Counted from the stretch's first letter, positions 44,571 through 52,609 are shown. The stretch: 64,000 nt of DNA from Mesorhizobium liriopis (GCF_024053505.1 NZ_JAMXQS010000001.1:1-64000); one strand, 5' to 3'. Notes: a model not told the origin generated them from the letters alone. Program-made: numbers and translations.

Positions 44571-44599
44571 TTGCGTTTCGCTAAACGCTTCGCTATATC
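44571..44599 (+). promoter_or_regulatory. Sigma-70-type promoter of tRNA-Glu
   Basis: TTGCGT (44571-44576) and TATATC (44594-44599) are separated by exactly 17 bases and lie 15 bases before the mature 5' end of the tRNA, which fits vegetative -35 and -10 boxes. Recognised by eye only. Confidence 0.5.
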
Positions 44600-44614
44600 C
44601 CGCCCACCTGCTAT

Positions 44615-44689
44615 GCGCCCTTCGTCTAGCGGTCAGGACGGCGCCCTCTCACGGCGCAAACAGGGGTTCGATTCCCCTAGGGCGTACCA
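44615..44689 (+). tRNA. tRNA-Glu (anticodon CTC), CCA encoded
   Basis: A 75-base cloverleaf: acceptor GCGCCCT / AGGGCGT, D arm with TAGCGGTCAGGA, anticodon arm GGCGCCCTCTCACGGCGC carrying CTC, and T arm CAGGGGTTCGATTCCCCTA with GTTCGA loop, ending in genomic CCA. Its last 17 bases form the left core repeat of the adjacent island, so integration preserved the 3' end. Confidence 0.95.
44673..44689 (+). repeat. Left core repeat (att site) of the island, within the tRNA-Glu 3' end
   Basis: TCCCCTAGGGCGTACCA, identical to 63160-63176. It covers the 3' part of the T arm, the acceptor strand and CCA of tRNA-Glu, the classical attachment site for tyrosine-recombinase islands. The integrase relic reads towards it. 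Confidence 0.9.
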
Positions 44690-44766
44690 AATATTCTCAC
44701 AAATCATTGTTTTACCTAGGTTTTCCGGCCTGGATGTCAAACCTTTCTGGTAAGGTTGGACAACGA

Positions 44767-45816
44767 TCACGCCGCTTTCGCAGCCGTCAGTTTCCGCATG
44801 CCGGAATCCGCGAGTACCCTCCGGTTTGCCTTCTTCGTGTGAGTGCGTGCCTCGGCTGGCGTCTTGTGGCCGAGAAAGGCCGTGATCTCGAACTCGGTTG
44901 CGCCCGCATCTGCAAGTCGAGTCGCTCCTGCTTTTCTCAACCTATGTGACGAACAGTGGGGAAGGTTCGCTGCCGAACACTGGTCGCGGAATCAGTTGCC
45001 GAAAGTTTCCGGCTTGTAGGGGCGGTCACCAGTATGAACCAGAAAGGTGCCTTGACCCGCTGGCACAAGCTTAATCTCGCACTTGAGCTGGGGCAAGATT
45101 GGTACGTCCACGAACCCACCGGTTTTGCCTCTCGAATAGCTGATGCGATGGCCGCTGACGTTTCGAAAACCCATCAAGCAGACGTCTTGTCGTGCAGCGC
45201 CGGTGCAGAGCATGAGCTGGAGGGCCAATACGGCTTTTGAACCAACACCGTGATGCTGCTCGAACTGAACAATCTCGGCTTCCGTCCACGTGTGGAAGCC
45301 ATCAGGGTTCTCGTTGTAACGGTCGACGCCCACTGTCGGGTCGATTGAAATGATGCCTCGACGGATAGCAAAACGGCAAAGCCGCTTGATCAGCTTGAGC
45401 AGCTTGTTAGCCGCCGCTGGTGTCGCCGCCTTTTTCGCAAGGAGCGCTTCGACATGCTGAGATTTCAGGCTGGCCACAGTCCGTTCGCCGTGGTCGCGGC
45501 TGAAACGGTCGAAGTTATACTGAAGGTTGCGCAGTCTAATGGGCGCCATCTTCTCCCAGGTCGGCGTCTGCTTGTACTGCTCGATCAGCCAGTTGAACGT
45601 GCCATGAGCATGACGCGGGGCGGGCTCGACCTTCTTCGTACGCTCACCATTGACGACTTGCTCATAGGCGGCTCGGAACTCAGCTGAACCGTACTCGCCC
45701 GGCAGGTATGTCTGTGGCACGCCCTTGAGCCGAACCCGCCACCGAGCCCTGCCATGTCGGTCCTTGTTGCGTGAGACACCGGGGTAGGGGTTCTTGCCGG
45801 CGCTGCGCTTGATCAT
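44767..45816 (-). pseudogene. Tyrosine recombinase (island integrase), inactivated by internal TGA and loss of the nucleophile
   Basis: Reading 350 codons from ATG 45816 to TGA 44767 gives a complete phage-type integrase of 349 positions: N-terminal arm-binding region (about 1-60), SAM-like core-binding domain (70-165), then catalytic R209 in CTGAARQD, a TGA at codon 275 (44992-44994, where TGG/Trp would fit), H291-R294 in SSHRLRKAG, H317 in FLGHKTPAE, and at H317+9, where the nucleophile Tyr should be, His326 (codon CAC, 44839-44841). So there are two independent lesions and no frameshift. Translation would give only 274 residues. The start overlaps the upstream small gene (ATGA). Confidence 0.9.
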
Positions 45817-46004
45817 TTCAGGACGTCATCCCAATCATTCTTCGGCGTCACACTCTCTTCATCGAAGCAGCAGTCTTCGGCCACCATCTCGACGCGACCA
45901 TCGAGGTGGGAGATGACACACGCGCGCCGAAAGCCCGAGCGACGGGCTGCCTCGAAGAGGCGCGTCGCGTCGGCCTTGGTGATGAGGGCCGAGCGGTTGC
46001 CCAT
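45813..46004 (-). CDS. Small conserved-type protein preceding the integrase
   Basis: A 63-residue protein (MGNRSALITKADATRLFEAARRSGF..., ending NDWDDVLK) with an N-terminal helix that resembles a DNA-binding segment and an acidic tail. Similar small genes directly precede integrases in many rhizobial and other alphaproteobacterial prophages and islands; function unknown, perhaps an excision or expression factor. It starts at ATG 46004, one base after the preceding gene's stop, and overlaps the integrase start by 4 nt, so translation is coupled. Confidence 0.7.
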   Translation of the reverse strand: MGNRSALITKADATRLFEAARRSGFRRACVISHLDGRVEMVAEDCCFDEESVTPKNDWDDVLK

Positions 46005-46005
46005 T

Positions 46006-46617
46006 CTACCGCGCTTCTTTGCGTGCCAACAGGCAGCGGGAGACACCTTTGATGATCTCTTCGGCACAGCGGCGGCAGTCGAGTACCGTCCAAACCCTCA
46101 GATCGTTCGGCAAAATTTTCAGATCTTGCAGCGGAAGAACGAAGGTCGGATCTGGCGATCCCCGCACCGCTTGACCAGTGAATACGAAGTATCGCGTGGG
46201 TTTGATGGCCGAAGCCACGAGCGCGTCGAAATCGGTCAACAGGAACTCACTCAAGTAGCGCGGTTTCTTGTAGGGCGACTGGCTCGCTAGCTTGACTTGG
46301 ATCAAGTAGTTGCCCGCGATCACGTCGACCCCACGGTCCCCGCCCTCTTCGCGAGCCTCGTTCAGATACGCCATCGCACTGGGCAGTATGCGGGTCGCGG
46401 CATCGCTCGCTTTCGTCAGCGTGAACCCGGCATCACTCAGCTCGCGCATCAGGAAAAGCCAAGTTGCCTCGCCGAGGTGCCACAGCGTCTGGCTGCGGTC
46501 CTTACGAGGAGGAAGAACGCCAAGCCGCCGCCAGTCCGTTTGGATGACAGTTGTGACGCCGGTGATCTCTCCTACCTCGGCGGGGGTCAGTTCGGTCGTC
46601 TCGCTTACAAGGGACAT
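46006..46617 (-). CDS. MerR-like HTH protein of the integrase operon
   Basis: A 203-residue protein. Residues about 8-65 form a winged-helix MerR-like domain (LTPAEVGEITGVTTVIQTDWRRLGVLPPRKDRSQTLWHL, with the HTH and first wing), followed by an alpha/beta region (YLIQVKLASQSPYKKPRYLSEFL, YFVFTGQAVRGSPDPTFVLPLQDL) and two cysteine residues in VLDCRRCAEEI. ATG 46617 is preferred because AGGAAAG lies upstream; TTG 46638 is an alternative. It is first in an operon with the small gene and integrase and may act as its regulator or as an excisionase. Confidence 0.7.
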   Translation of the reverse strand: MSLVSETTELTPAEVGEITGVTTVIQTDWRRLGVLPPRKDRSQTLWHLGEATWLFLMRELSDAGFTLTKASDAATRILPSAMAYLNEAREEGGDRGVDVIAGNYLIQVKLASQSPYKKPRYLSEFLLTDFDALVASAIKPTRYFVFTGQAVRGSPDPTFVLPLQDLKILPNDLRVWTVLDCRRCAEEIIKGVSRCLLARKEAR

Positions 46618-46775
46618 GCGATTAACTTTCCTGCACAAAGGTCTTGACGGTAATGCGGTCGGGTTACTAAAACGACGTGGTAATGCGGAGGTTCCGCAAA
46701 ACTAAGGTTGGATGGTCTCGCTTGCAAGCCCGCTTAGGGGACTGTTGGCCGGACAAGCAGCAAGGAGACGAACAA

Positions 46776-47489
46776 ATGTCGAGTGACGCCGCGATGGATA
46801 GCTCGACGCGCTCCGAGGCCACCACGGCTGAGGGAAAACAGGAGCTCATCAAGGCCGCGACAGACAAGATCCTGAGCCTGCGCGGCAAGACCACTGAGTA
46901 GCCTCTTGAGATTGGACGCCAGCTCATCGCTGCGAAGGAGGCCATGGAGCACGGGGCCTTCACCCCGTGGCTGCGGTCCAACTTCAAGTGGTCGGAGCGT
47001 ACGGCTCAGAACTACATCAGCGCAGCTAAGTTCAGCGATGACAAAAGCGAAACTGTTTCGCATTTGGCCGAAACGACGATCTATCGGCTCTTGCGTGCCG
47101 ACCTTTGTCTGCGTGATGCGATTCTCGGCGAAATCCGAGCGGCGCAAACGGATGACGACCGCCTCAAGGACAAAGAGGTCAGGCAGCGTCTTCATAAACT
47201 GAAGCAGGCTGGAGAGCCTCAAACTTTCAATGCGGACGCCGTAGAGGGGGTGGCCAGCTCTATTGAAACTCAGCCTTCAGCAAGTGCTGATCTTCAAGAC
47301 GGCATGGTTTCACTCGCCGAGTTGGCTGGCCAATTGGTCGAGCACTTCCGCAACGTTTCCGACGTCGACTTATTGGCGAGGAACTTTGATGGCGGAGGAC
47401 CGCTTCTGAGCCGCCTTCAGGCCGAGCTCCAACGAGTCATGACGACTGCAGGAGACGCAGAGAACCAATCTGCTGCGGCGAGCCCATAA
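46776..47489 (+). pseudogene. DUF3102-family gene interrupted by an in-frame amber codon
   Basis: From ATG 46776, with AAGGAG 5 bases upstream, 238 codons run to 47489 but codon 42 is TAG (46899-46901). The frame continues without shift into the DUF3102 core (EIGRQLIAAKEAMEHGAFTPWL, FKWSERTAQNYISAAKFS), where other members have a residue such as Gln. The part before the stop (KQELIKAATDKILSLRGKTTE) is the family's natural N-terminus. DUF3102 proteins are common in phages and islands, with unknown role. The second half might be re-initiated at ATG 46944. A single substitution would restore the gene. Confidence 0.8.
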
Positions 47490-47567
47490 ATCGGCGCGGC
47501 ACATCCGACCCATACCTTGTCGGAAACAAAGGTAGAACCCTAGACGACCCCTGAAAGGACGATGGCC

Positions 47568-48320
47568 ATGACTTGGCCTTACGAAGACGATCTCACCGCG
47601 GAAGAGGCAGCGCACATGCTGACCTATGAACTCCAAATTCATCTGTCAGCCGAAGCACTCATGGCGATGGTGGCCCACGGGCGTGGCCCTGCGGCTGAAT
47701 TGAATGAGCATGGCCTGCGTTTCTCAAGGCTTGACGTGAAGCGGTGGGCGCTGATGCAATCCCTCCGTAAGGAGGAGATGCAGCGTCGTGAGCCGCCTCT
47801 GGTCGTCCGTCCTTATGTCAACCAGTTTGTGCAACCGCCGGGTGTCCTCCTTATCGCTTTCGAGGGACAAGCGGCGAATGTTCTGCATAACAAGCTGACT
47901 GGTCATGGCTTCAAGGTTCTCGACCTTCTCTCTTGTGTCCCAGCTTGTGAGCTTTTGCAAAGCGGCTTGGTCGAGTCGTTCGTTCTGCAAGTCGACAACT
48001 TGAACGTCGATCTCGCCATTGCCCTCAACGAAATGGCTCGTGCGCGCGGTGTCCCGAGGGTCAACGTGAACGCCATGCTGGGCCCCTTTCCGTTTGAGAA
48101 AGACGAACGCAATCTGCCGATCCGCTATCCCTTCGATACTGAAGAGATCATCGCAATGCTCATCGGTCAGATGCCTTATCCTAAACGGAAGCAAGTCCGA
48201 CCGACTTTCGGACCTAATCTGCAGATCGGACGCAGGGACATCATGCTTAGTGACTGTATCTGTCGCCATAGCCATGATCCGTGTCCGGTGCATACCCCGC
48301 CAGACGCGCTTAAGGCCTAG
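47568..48320 (+). CDS. Excisionase-like HTH fused to a degenerate receiver-like domain
   Basis: A 250-residue protein. Residues 1-70 look like an excisionase/AlpA-type HTH (TAEEAAHML..., GRGPAAELNEHGLRFSRLDVKRWALMQ). Residues about 90-215 follow the secondary-structure order of a response-regulator receiver: GVLLIAFEGQAANVLHNKLTGHGFKVLDLL, SFVLQVDNLNVDLAIALNEMARARGVPRVNV, LPIRYPFDTEEIIAML; the usual acidic pocket is largely lost. The tail holds C-I-C-R-H-S-H and DPCPVH, a possible metal site. ATG 47568 is chosen because AAAGGA lies 8 bases upstream. Domain calls are inferences from pattern. Confidence 0.6.
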   Translation: MTWPYEDDLTAEEAAHMLTYELQIHLSAEALMAMVAHGRGPAAELNEHGLRFSRLDVKRWALMQSLRKEEMQRREPPLVVRPYVNQFVQPPGVLLIAFEGQAANVLHNKLTGHGFKVLDLLSCVPACELLQSGLVESFVLQVDNLNVDLAIALNEMARARGVPRVNVNAMLGPFPFEKDERNLPIRYPFDTEEIIAMLIGQMPYPKRKQVRPTFGPNLQIGRRDIMLSDCICRHSHDPCPVHTPPDALKA

Positions 48321-48410
48321 CCAGGTAATCAGCCTAGCTAAGGTCAGTGGCTCGCCTCAGAGCGCTGCGTCAGTGGCCAGAAGACAGCTGTATCCCCCAC
48401 GATACATAGC

Positions 48411-48467
48411 GGCAGAGGCAAGCAGGGTCGGAGACCGGTTGGTTCCCGACCCTGCTGCATGTCTGCC
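48411..48467. repeat. Long hairpin upstream of the HUH-Rep-like gene
   Basis: Perfect 11-bp arms AGCAGGGTCGG (48421-48431) and CCGACCCTGCT (48446-48456) with a 14-base loop, extended by an outer GGCAGA / TCTGCC pair (48411-48416, 48462-48467). No T-run follows. It lies 58 bases before the HUH-like gene, a position where rolling-circle elements carry an origin hairpin; it could equally be a terminator for the preceding gene. Confidence 0.75.
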
Positions 48468-48524
48468 GCATCCCGATCGTCATCTCGACCTAGCCCAACC
48501 TCGCTGTGTTTTGGAGGCATCTAC

Positions 48525-49037
48525 ATGGCTCAGCTAAGCGACCTCTCTCACGAGATGCGAAATGCATGTATCAAGATGGTGGCGGCCGACCCTCACCTCA
48601 AATTCCTGGTGACCATATCGCTTCACCCTGGTGCCTCGCGTGCAGCCGTAGAAGCTGCATTGAAGGGCTGGTGCGCGCGGGTCGATCGGGAGTATCTCGG
48701 ACGCAACTGGCTGAAGATGCCTGAGAAGATGATGAGGGGCGTCGCGTTCTTCGAGGCGGCACCTCACAATCACGCTCATCTTCTCGTTGCGCCGCCGGTG
48801 GGGGCCAGTGCCTTCCACTTCGAGATGAACGCCGCGCAGATGTTCCGTCCCGAGGCGGCACCTGAACTGCGTCTCGTTCCGCCACAAGCGCTTGCTCAGC
48901 GCGGCGTGATGCAGATCCAAAGCATTGGAGACAGTGCTGAGGATCGCCATCGTTTGGCTAAGTACGTCACGAAAGAGATGGAATGGCGAGAGGCAGCGCT
49001 TCATGATTGGGCGCCGCTCTCAGAGCTCGGCCGCTAA
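48525..49037 (+). CDS. HUH-endonuclease/Rep-like protein (candidate)
   Basis: A 170-residue protein with the signature order of a small rolling-circle Rep: a beta-strand with hydrophobic FLVTISL (27-33), the two-histidine motif HAHLLV (H83, H85) on a strand, and a helix LAKYVTKEM with Y147 and K150 (YxxK, the nucleophile motif). Similar arrangements occur in unnamed rhizobial proteins that resemble replication initiators. GGAGG precedes ATG 48525. It lies between a long hairpin and a dense GATC cluster. Assignment to the HUH class rests on these motifs only; no helicase domain is present. Confidence 0.55.
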   Translation: MAQLSDLSHEMRNACIKMVAADPHLKFLVTISLHPGASRAAVEAALKGWCARVDREYLGRNWLKMPEKMMRGVAFFEAAPHNHAHLLVAPPVGASAFHFEMNAAQMFRPEAAPELRLVPPQALAQRGVMQIQSIGDSAEDRHRLAKYVTKEMEWREAALHDWAPLSELGR

Positions 49038-49060
49038 CTCGACCGCCTTCCGACATGATT

Positions 49061-49403
49061 GATCATGGTGGTCGCCTTCGCCACGTGTCGGTGATCGCTT
49101 GCTACCCTTCGCAGCCTTCAACTCCGCTCCTTCTTGGGGCGGGGAATGGATGAATATACCCAAGAGACTGGTCTTATCGAGACACCCGCCGAACGATCGG
49201 CAAGCCGACCATCCGCGATCATCCTCTTGAACATGATCGACTGACCCGGTTCAGTCATCGAGATCGATCCGATCAGTTAAGGCTAAACCAAGCCACCGAG
49301 TCACCACGATCCACTCTCGATCAGATCGAGTCTCACTCGACACCCAGCCTCTTGAAGCCGTCCACGACGCGGTATGATCCATCTCCAACCGGAGAACCCG
49401 ATC
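49061..49403. other. Dense GATC cluster in the 368-base gap after the HUH-like gene
   Basis: The stretch 49038-49405 has no gene, but GATC occurs 13 times (49061, 49093, 49195, 49217, 49235, 49262, 49266, 49271, 49308, 49319, 49324, 49376, 49400), about ten times chance. A run GATCGATCCGATC is at 49262-49274. Such density recalls replication origins, although GATC methylation is not typical of Alphaproteobacteria. The next gene is also GATC-rich, so composition bias is a possible explanation. Confidence 0.7.
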
Positions 49404-49405
49404 AT

Positions 49406-49780
49406 ATGTGGATCTGCCTCAACGACAGCTTCGTCTCAGCCGTCCAGGACATCAATCGCCCGTCGAGGTTGATGGTTCGCTCTCGAAGGCGGAACCACCT
49501 CGAGCGGCTGTTCCCCGACCACGAGATCCTGACCACGATCCGATCCGACTATGCCCACCGGGTCTTCGTCGAGCGGGATGACTTCAAGCGGGTTCTGGTC
49601 GATCAGGTGAATCTCGTCACCTACTCAAACTTCAAGGACAGCGTACGAGACCCGGTCCTTCACGACCTCTACCTCGACTTCTGGATGCTTCATTGCAGCG
49701 CAAACTCGCCGCGTAACATCAACCCGTATCGAGGCAGGCACTTCGCTAAATCAAGCCGCCATCTGCGCCATATGTTCTGA
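49406..49780 (+). CDS. Small conserved-type island protein (MWI-x-LNDSF family)
   Basis: A 124-residue protein beginning MWICLNDSFVSAVQDI and containing RLMVRSRRRNHLERLFPDHEIL, DYAHRVFVERDDFKRVL and LHDLYLDFWMLH. I recognise this pattern as a family of unnamed small proteins found in alphaproteobacterial prophages and integrated elements (typical start MWI.LND.F.S.V). Function is unknown. ATG 49406 is preferred because GGAGA lies upstream and the family starts there; an in-frame ATG at 49352 exists. Convergent with the channel-like gene. Confidence 0.7.
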   Translation: MWICLNDSFVSAVQDINRPSRLMVRSRRRNHLERLFPDHEILTTIRSDYAHRVFVERDDFKRVLVDQVNLVTYSNFKDSVRDPVLHDLYLDFWMLHCSANSPRNINPYRGRHFAKSSRHLRHMF

Positions 49781-49808
49781 CGACGGACAATGCCCGGCTG
49801 CAGGCTTC

Positions 49809-50915
49809 TCAGTTAGAAGCGGTTCGAAATGCGTTCGCCTGCCCCACTTCGTGCCGTCGCCGGTCAATGTCATGGATTGGATAACCGAGAACTGCACCGA
49901 CACGCAGGGCCAACGGCTCCCACATTTGGCGTGCTGCGATGTAAAGCTCGAAGCCATCCTGTCGCACGGCAATCCCCGCGCCCGCCAGAGTGTGGGTTGC
50001 TGCGATGTAGCTTTGTCGATCCCGCTCATGTTCAACGGCGCTTGTGAGACCTTCATCAGCTGTTGGCGCAATCCGATCTAGCGTCTCGATCAACAGGAAG
50101 GCACCCTGCCGCAGCGATGTGACGGCCGCAGAGTTGATGAGCGCAACGTACCGTGACCGATCGAGCGTCGTCTCGATAAGGGTCACGAGGTCGAGGAGTA
50201 CAAAACTGAACCGCGCCAGCGAATAACGCGGCTCTTCGAAACTGAAGTAGAACAGCAGCGGATAGAAGTGGTGTGCTTCCTTTGTTGCCGCGAGCGATCG
50301 GGCAAGGTTGCCGAGTTCTGAGGATGCATTGCCGCATTCTCCCGAGGGCATGAGCCGCGCCAACATCTGGGCGGCATCGCCGGTCCCATCTGTCGTGAGG
50401 TCGATCATGAGCGCGAGTGCGTTGCGCTCGCGAAGCGCGGAATAGACTTGCACGAGGAAGCTGAGCACCAGCGTGAGCACCGAGCCACCGATCAGCGAGT
50501 TCACGAGAAAGAGCATACGGGTGCCCGCCGTGTGCGGGGCATAGTCGCTACCGCCGACAATCGACAGGCTGCTACCGGCCACGAAGAGCGCGGTGACGAA
50601 GTCAGACGATGCTTGGCCGCTGGAGGGTCGTATCGCTGTGCCGAGTTCGGGGTGAATGACGAGCGCCGCGCCAACCGTCAGCCCGAGTGCCCAGAAGCCG
50701 ATCAAGAAGACGACAATGAGCGGGCCTGCAAGCGACAGGATGGTTCCACGTCGCCCGCCAGACAGCGCGGCCACGGCACGAAGCAAGGTCCAGATGGCTC
50801 GGTTCCAGGAGGGTGCGAGCAACCCGGTGCCCGCCCTGGCGTAAAGCACCGTCAGGAAGATGTCGGAGAGAAAGAGGAGAACGAGCGCCGTTCCGATAAT
50901 CTGTTCAAGCGTCAT
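49809..50915 (-). CDS. Ion-channel-like membrane protein with an atypical pore signature
   Basis: A 368-residue protein with four to five transmembrane helices in its first 175 residues: IIGTALVLLFLSDIFLTVLY, LIVVFLIGFWALGLTVGAAL, a pore-like re-entrant segment SSLSIVGGSDYAP and LFLVNSLIGGSVLTLVLSFLVQVY, which is the order of a two-helix potassium-channel module. The canonical T-x-G-Y/F-G filter is replaced by SIVGGSD. The remaining 190 residues are a cytoplasmic alpha-helical domain. It ends the minus-strand aldehyde operon, overlapping a small gene by 11 bases. Ion specificity is unknown. Confidence 0.7.
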   Translation of the reverse strand: MTLEQIIGTALVLLFLSDIFLTVLYARAGTGLLAPSWNRAIWTLLRAVAALSGGRRGTILSLAGPLIVVFLIGFWALGLTVGAALVIHPELGTAIRPSSGQASSDFVTALFVAGSSLSIVGGSDYAPHTAGTRMLFLVNSLIGGSVLTLVLSFLVQVYSALRERNALALMIDLTTDGTGDAAQMLARLMPSGECGNASSELGNLARSLAATKEAHHFYPLLFYFSFEEPRYSLARFSFVLLDLVTLIETTLDRSRYVALINSAAVTSLRQGAFLLIETLDRIAPTADEGLTSAVEHERDRQSYIAATHTLAGAGIAVRQDGFELYIAARQMWEPLALRVGAVLGYPIHDIDRRRHEVGQANAFRTASN

Positions 50916-51102
50916 TGGCAGCGCCTCGCATCATCGCTCTCAAAAGCGCAATCTCAGGGCCTTGCCGACCGAGTTCCTCGGAGATCCATGAGACCAAGCG
51001 TTTGCTTCCCCTGCGAAGAAAGGCGGCTCGCTTTCTACGAGAGCTGCGAGCTGTAAGGTCTTCATCGATTTCTCTGTATCCTATCTCCGGCAAACGCGGC
51101 AT
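50905..51102 (-). CDS. Small hypothetical protein between the aldo-keto reductase and channel-like genes
   Basis: A 65-residue basic protein from ATG 51102 (MPRLPEIGYREIDEDLT..., ending MMRGAANDA), starting 7 bases after the aldo-keto reductase stop and overlapping the channel start by 11 bases. The tight spacing supports expression within the operon, but the ribosome site is weak and I recognise no family. Confidence 0.4.
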   Translation of the reverse strand: MPRLPEIGYREIDEDLTARSSRRKRAAFLRRGSKRLVSWISEELGRQGPEIALLRAMMRGAANDA

Positions 51103-51109
51103 CACCGGC

Positions 51110-52000
51110 CTACAGCATGGGTAGCCGGCGCGGCCGGGGACCAAGCGGGAACGCCGCGTCGATCCGGGCGAGCTCGGCTTCCGTCAGTCGCAGCGTCTGA
51201 GCGCTGGCATTGTCGGCAGCATGTTCGGGGCTGGACGCCTTGGGGATCGTCAACAAGGACGGCCGCCGCACCAGGAACCGGAGCGCGACCTGGCGCGCGG
51301 TCGCGCCGTGGTTGGCCGCTATCTCCTCCAACACGCGGCCGCACGACGTGTCCGGGCCTGGGAACCTGCCGTGTCCGAATGGGCTGTAGGCAACAGTGGC
51401 AACGCCGTGCTCCTCGCACCAGGGCAGCACGGCGTGCTCGATCGCGCGCTCTTCCAGGTGGTAGAGCACTTGGTTGCAGGCAATCCGCCCCGCGCGCCCA
51501 GCTTTCCAAGCTGCCTCAAGGTCGGGTACGTCGAAGTTGCTCACCCCCCAGCACAGGATCTTGCCCTGTTCGCGCAGCCGCTCGAAGCCGGCGAAGGTTT
51601 CCTCGATCGGGTGCGAGCCTGGCCAGTGGAGGAGGTAGCAATCCAGCCTGTCGGTTCTCAGCCGCGCGAGGGAGCGCTCGCAGGCGGCCATGGTCCCTCC
51701 TCGCGAGGCATTGCCGGGAAGGACCTTCGAGACCAGAAAGACCTCGTCTCGCCGCCCGGTGATCGCCTCGCCGACCACCGTTTCGGCGTCGCCGTACATC
51801 TCGGCCGTGTCGATATGGGCCATTCCGAGATCGAGGCCACAACGCAGGGCAGCGACCGCGGTGGGCCGGTGCGCGTCGTCGATGTACCAGGTCCCTTGGC
51901 CGATCGCCGCAACCTCGCGGGACGATGGACCGAACCGGCGCTGGTCCGCGTCCGTCTGTTGCGACGCGGAGAGCTGTTGCGTCACGGCGTTGGGTCTCAT
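51110..52000 (-). CDS. Aldo/keto reductase
   Basis: A 296-residue TIM-barrel NADPH reductase with the complete catalytic tetrad: D64 and Y69 (HIDTAEMYG), K92 (FLVSKVLPG) and H125 (YLLHWPG); the cofactor-binding end is LLTIPKASSPEHAADN. AKRs of this type reduce aldehydes such as methylglyoxal. It overlaps the DJ-1-like gene by 4 bases, so they are coupled. The context points to carbonyl detoxification. Confidence 0.93.
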   Translation of the reverse strand: MRPNAVTQQLSASQQTDADQRRFGPSSREVAAIGQGTWYIDDAHRPTAVAALRCGLDLGMAHIDTAEMYGDAETVVGEAITGRRDEVFLVSKVLPGNASRGGTMAACERSLARLRTDRLDCYLLHWPGSHPIEETFAGFERLREQGKILCWGVSNFDVPDLEAAWKAGRAGRIACNQVLYHLEERAIEHAVLPWCEEHGVATVAYSPFGHGRFPGPDTSCGRVLEEIAANHGATARQVALRFLVRRPSLLTIPKASSPEHAADNASAQTLRLTEAELARIDAAFPLGPRPRRLPML

Positions 52001-52566
52001 TCGGCCACCACCTGCCGCGATGGCGCACGTGTGCTCATTAGAAGCTTGATCATCTCCCGGTTGAAGGCCGGGATGTCGTCGGGCTTGCGGCTCGTGACGA
52101 GGCCCCGATCGACGACGACCTCCTCATCCACCCACTCCGCCCCCGCATTCTGAAGGTCGGTCCTCAGCGACGGCCAGGAGGTGAGGCGCCGTCCCTGTGC
52201 GGCGCCCGCCTCGATCAGGGTCCAAGGCCCGTGGCAGATCGATGCCACCGGCTTGCCGGCATCGATGAAATCCTTGGCAAAGGCGACAGCCTTCTCGTTT
52301 ATCCGCAGAGCGTTGGGATTGATGACGCCACCCGGCAGGAGAAGCGCATCGAACCGATCCGGCCTCGCTTGGTCGAGGGGCACGTCGACGGGCAGGCTGT
52401 CCCCCCATTCCGTGAACTTCCAGCCACGAACCCGACCATCCTTGGGCGACACGATCGAGGTGAGGGCACCCGCTTCATCGAGCGCCTTGCGCGGTTCGGT
52501 CAGTTCGACCTGCTCGAAGCCATCCGTAACTAGGATGGCGATCTTCAATCCGTTGATGTCGGCCAT
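51997..52566 (-). CDS. DJ-1/PfpI-family protein (type 1 glutamine amidotransferase fold)
   Basis: A 189-residue protein with nucleophile C111 and H112 in VASICHGPW, the acidic helper in ILVTDGFEQVEL, and LLLPGGVINPNALR. This is the PfpI/YhbO branch, which has been linked to glyoxal or methylglyoxal breakdown and stress survival. ATG 52566 follows GGAG. Part of the minus-strand operon with the aldo-keto reductase and formaldehyde dehydrogenase. Confidence 0.93.
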   Translation of the reverse strand: MADINGLKIAILVTDGFEQVELTEPRKALDEAGALTSIVSPKDGRVRGWKFTEWGDSLPVDVPLDQARPDRFDALLLPGGVINPNALRINEKAVAFAKDFIDAGKPVASICHGPWTLIEAGAAQGRRLTSWPSLRTDLQNAGAEWVDEEVVVDRGLVTSRKPDDIPAFNREMIKLLMSTRAPSRQVVAE

Positions 52567-52609
52567 ATCATCGCTCCTTCCGATGTGATCCAGGGGGCGC
52601 CGGTTGCCG

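Noticed and set aside
44734-44761. AACCTT-tctggt-AAGGTT inverted repeat near the integrase 3' end considered as a plain terminator
   Set aside because: It lacks a T-run towards the integrase end and its counterpart at 63221 keeps the motif but not the symmetry, so an integrase arm-site role is equally likely; I did not call it a terminator.
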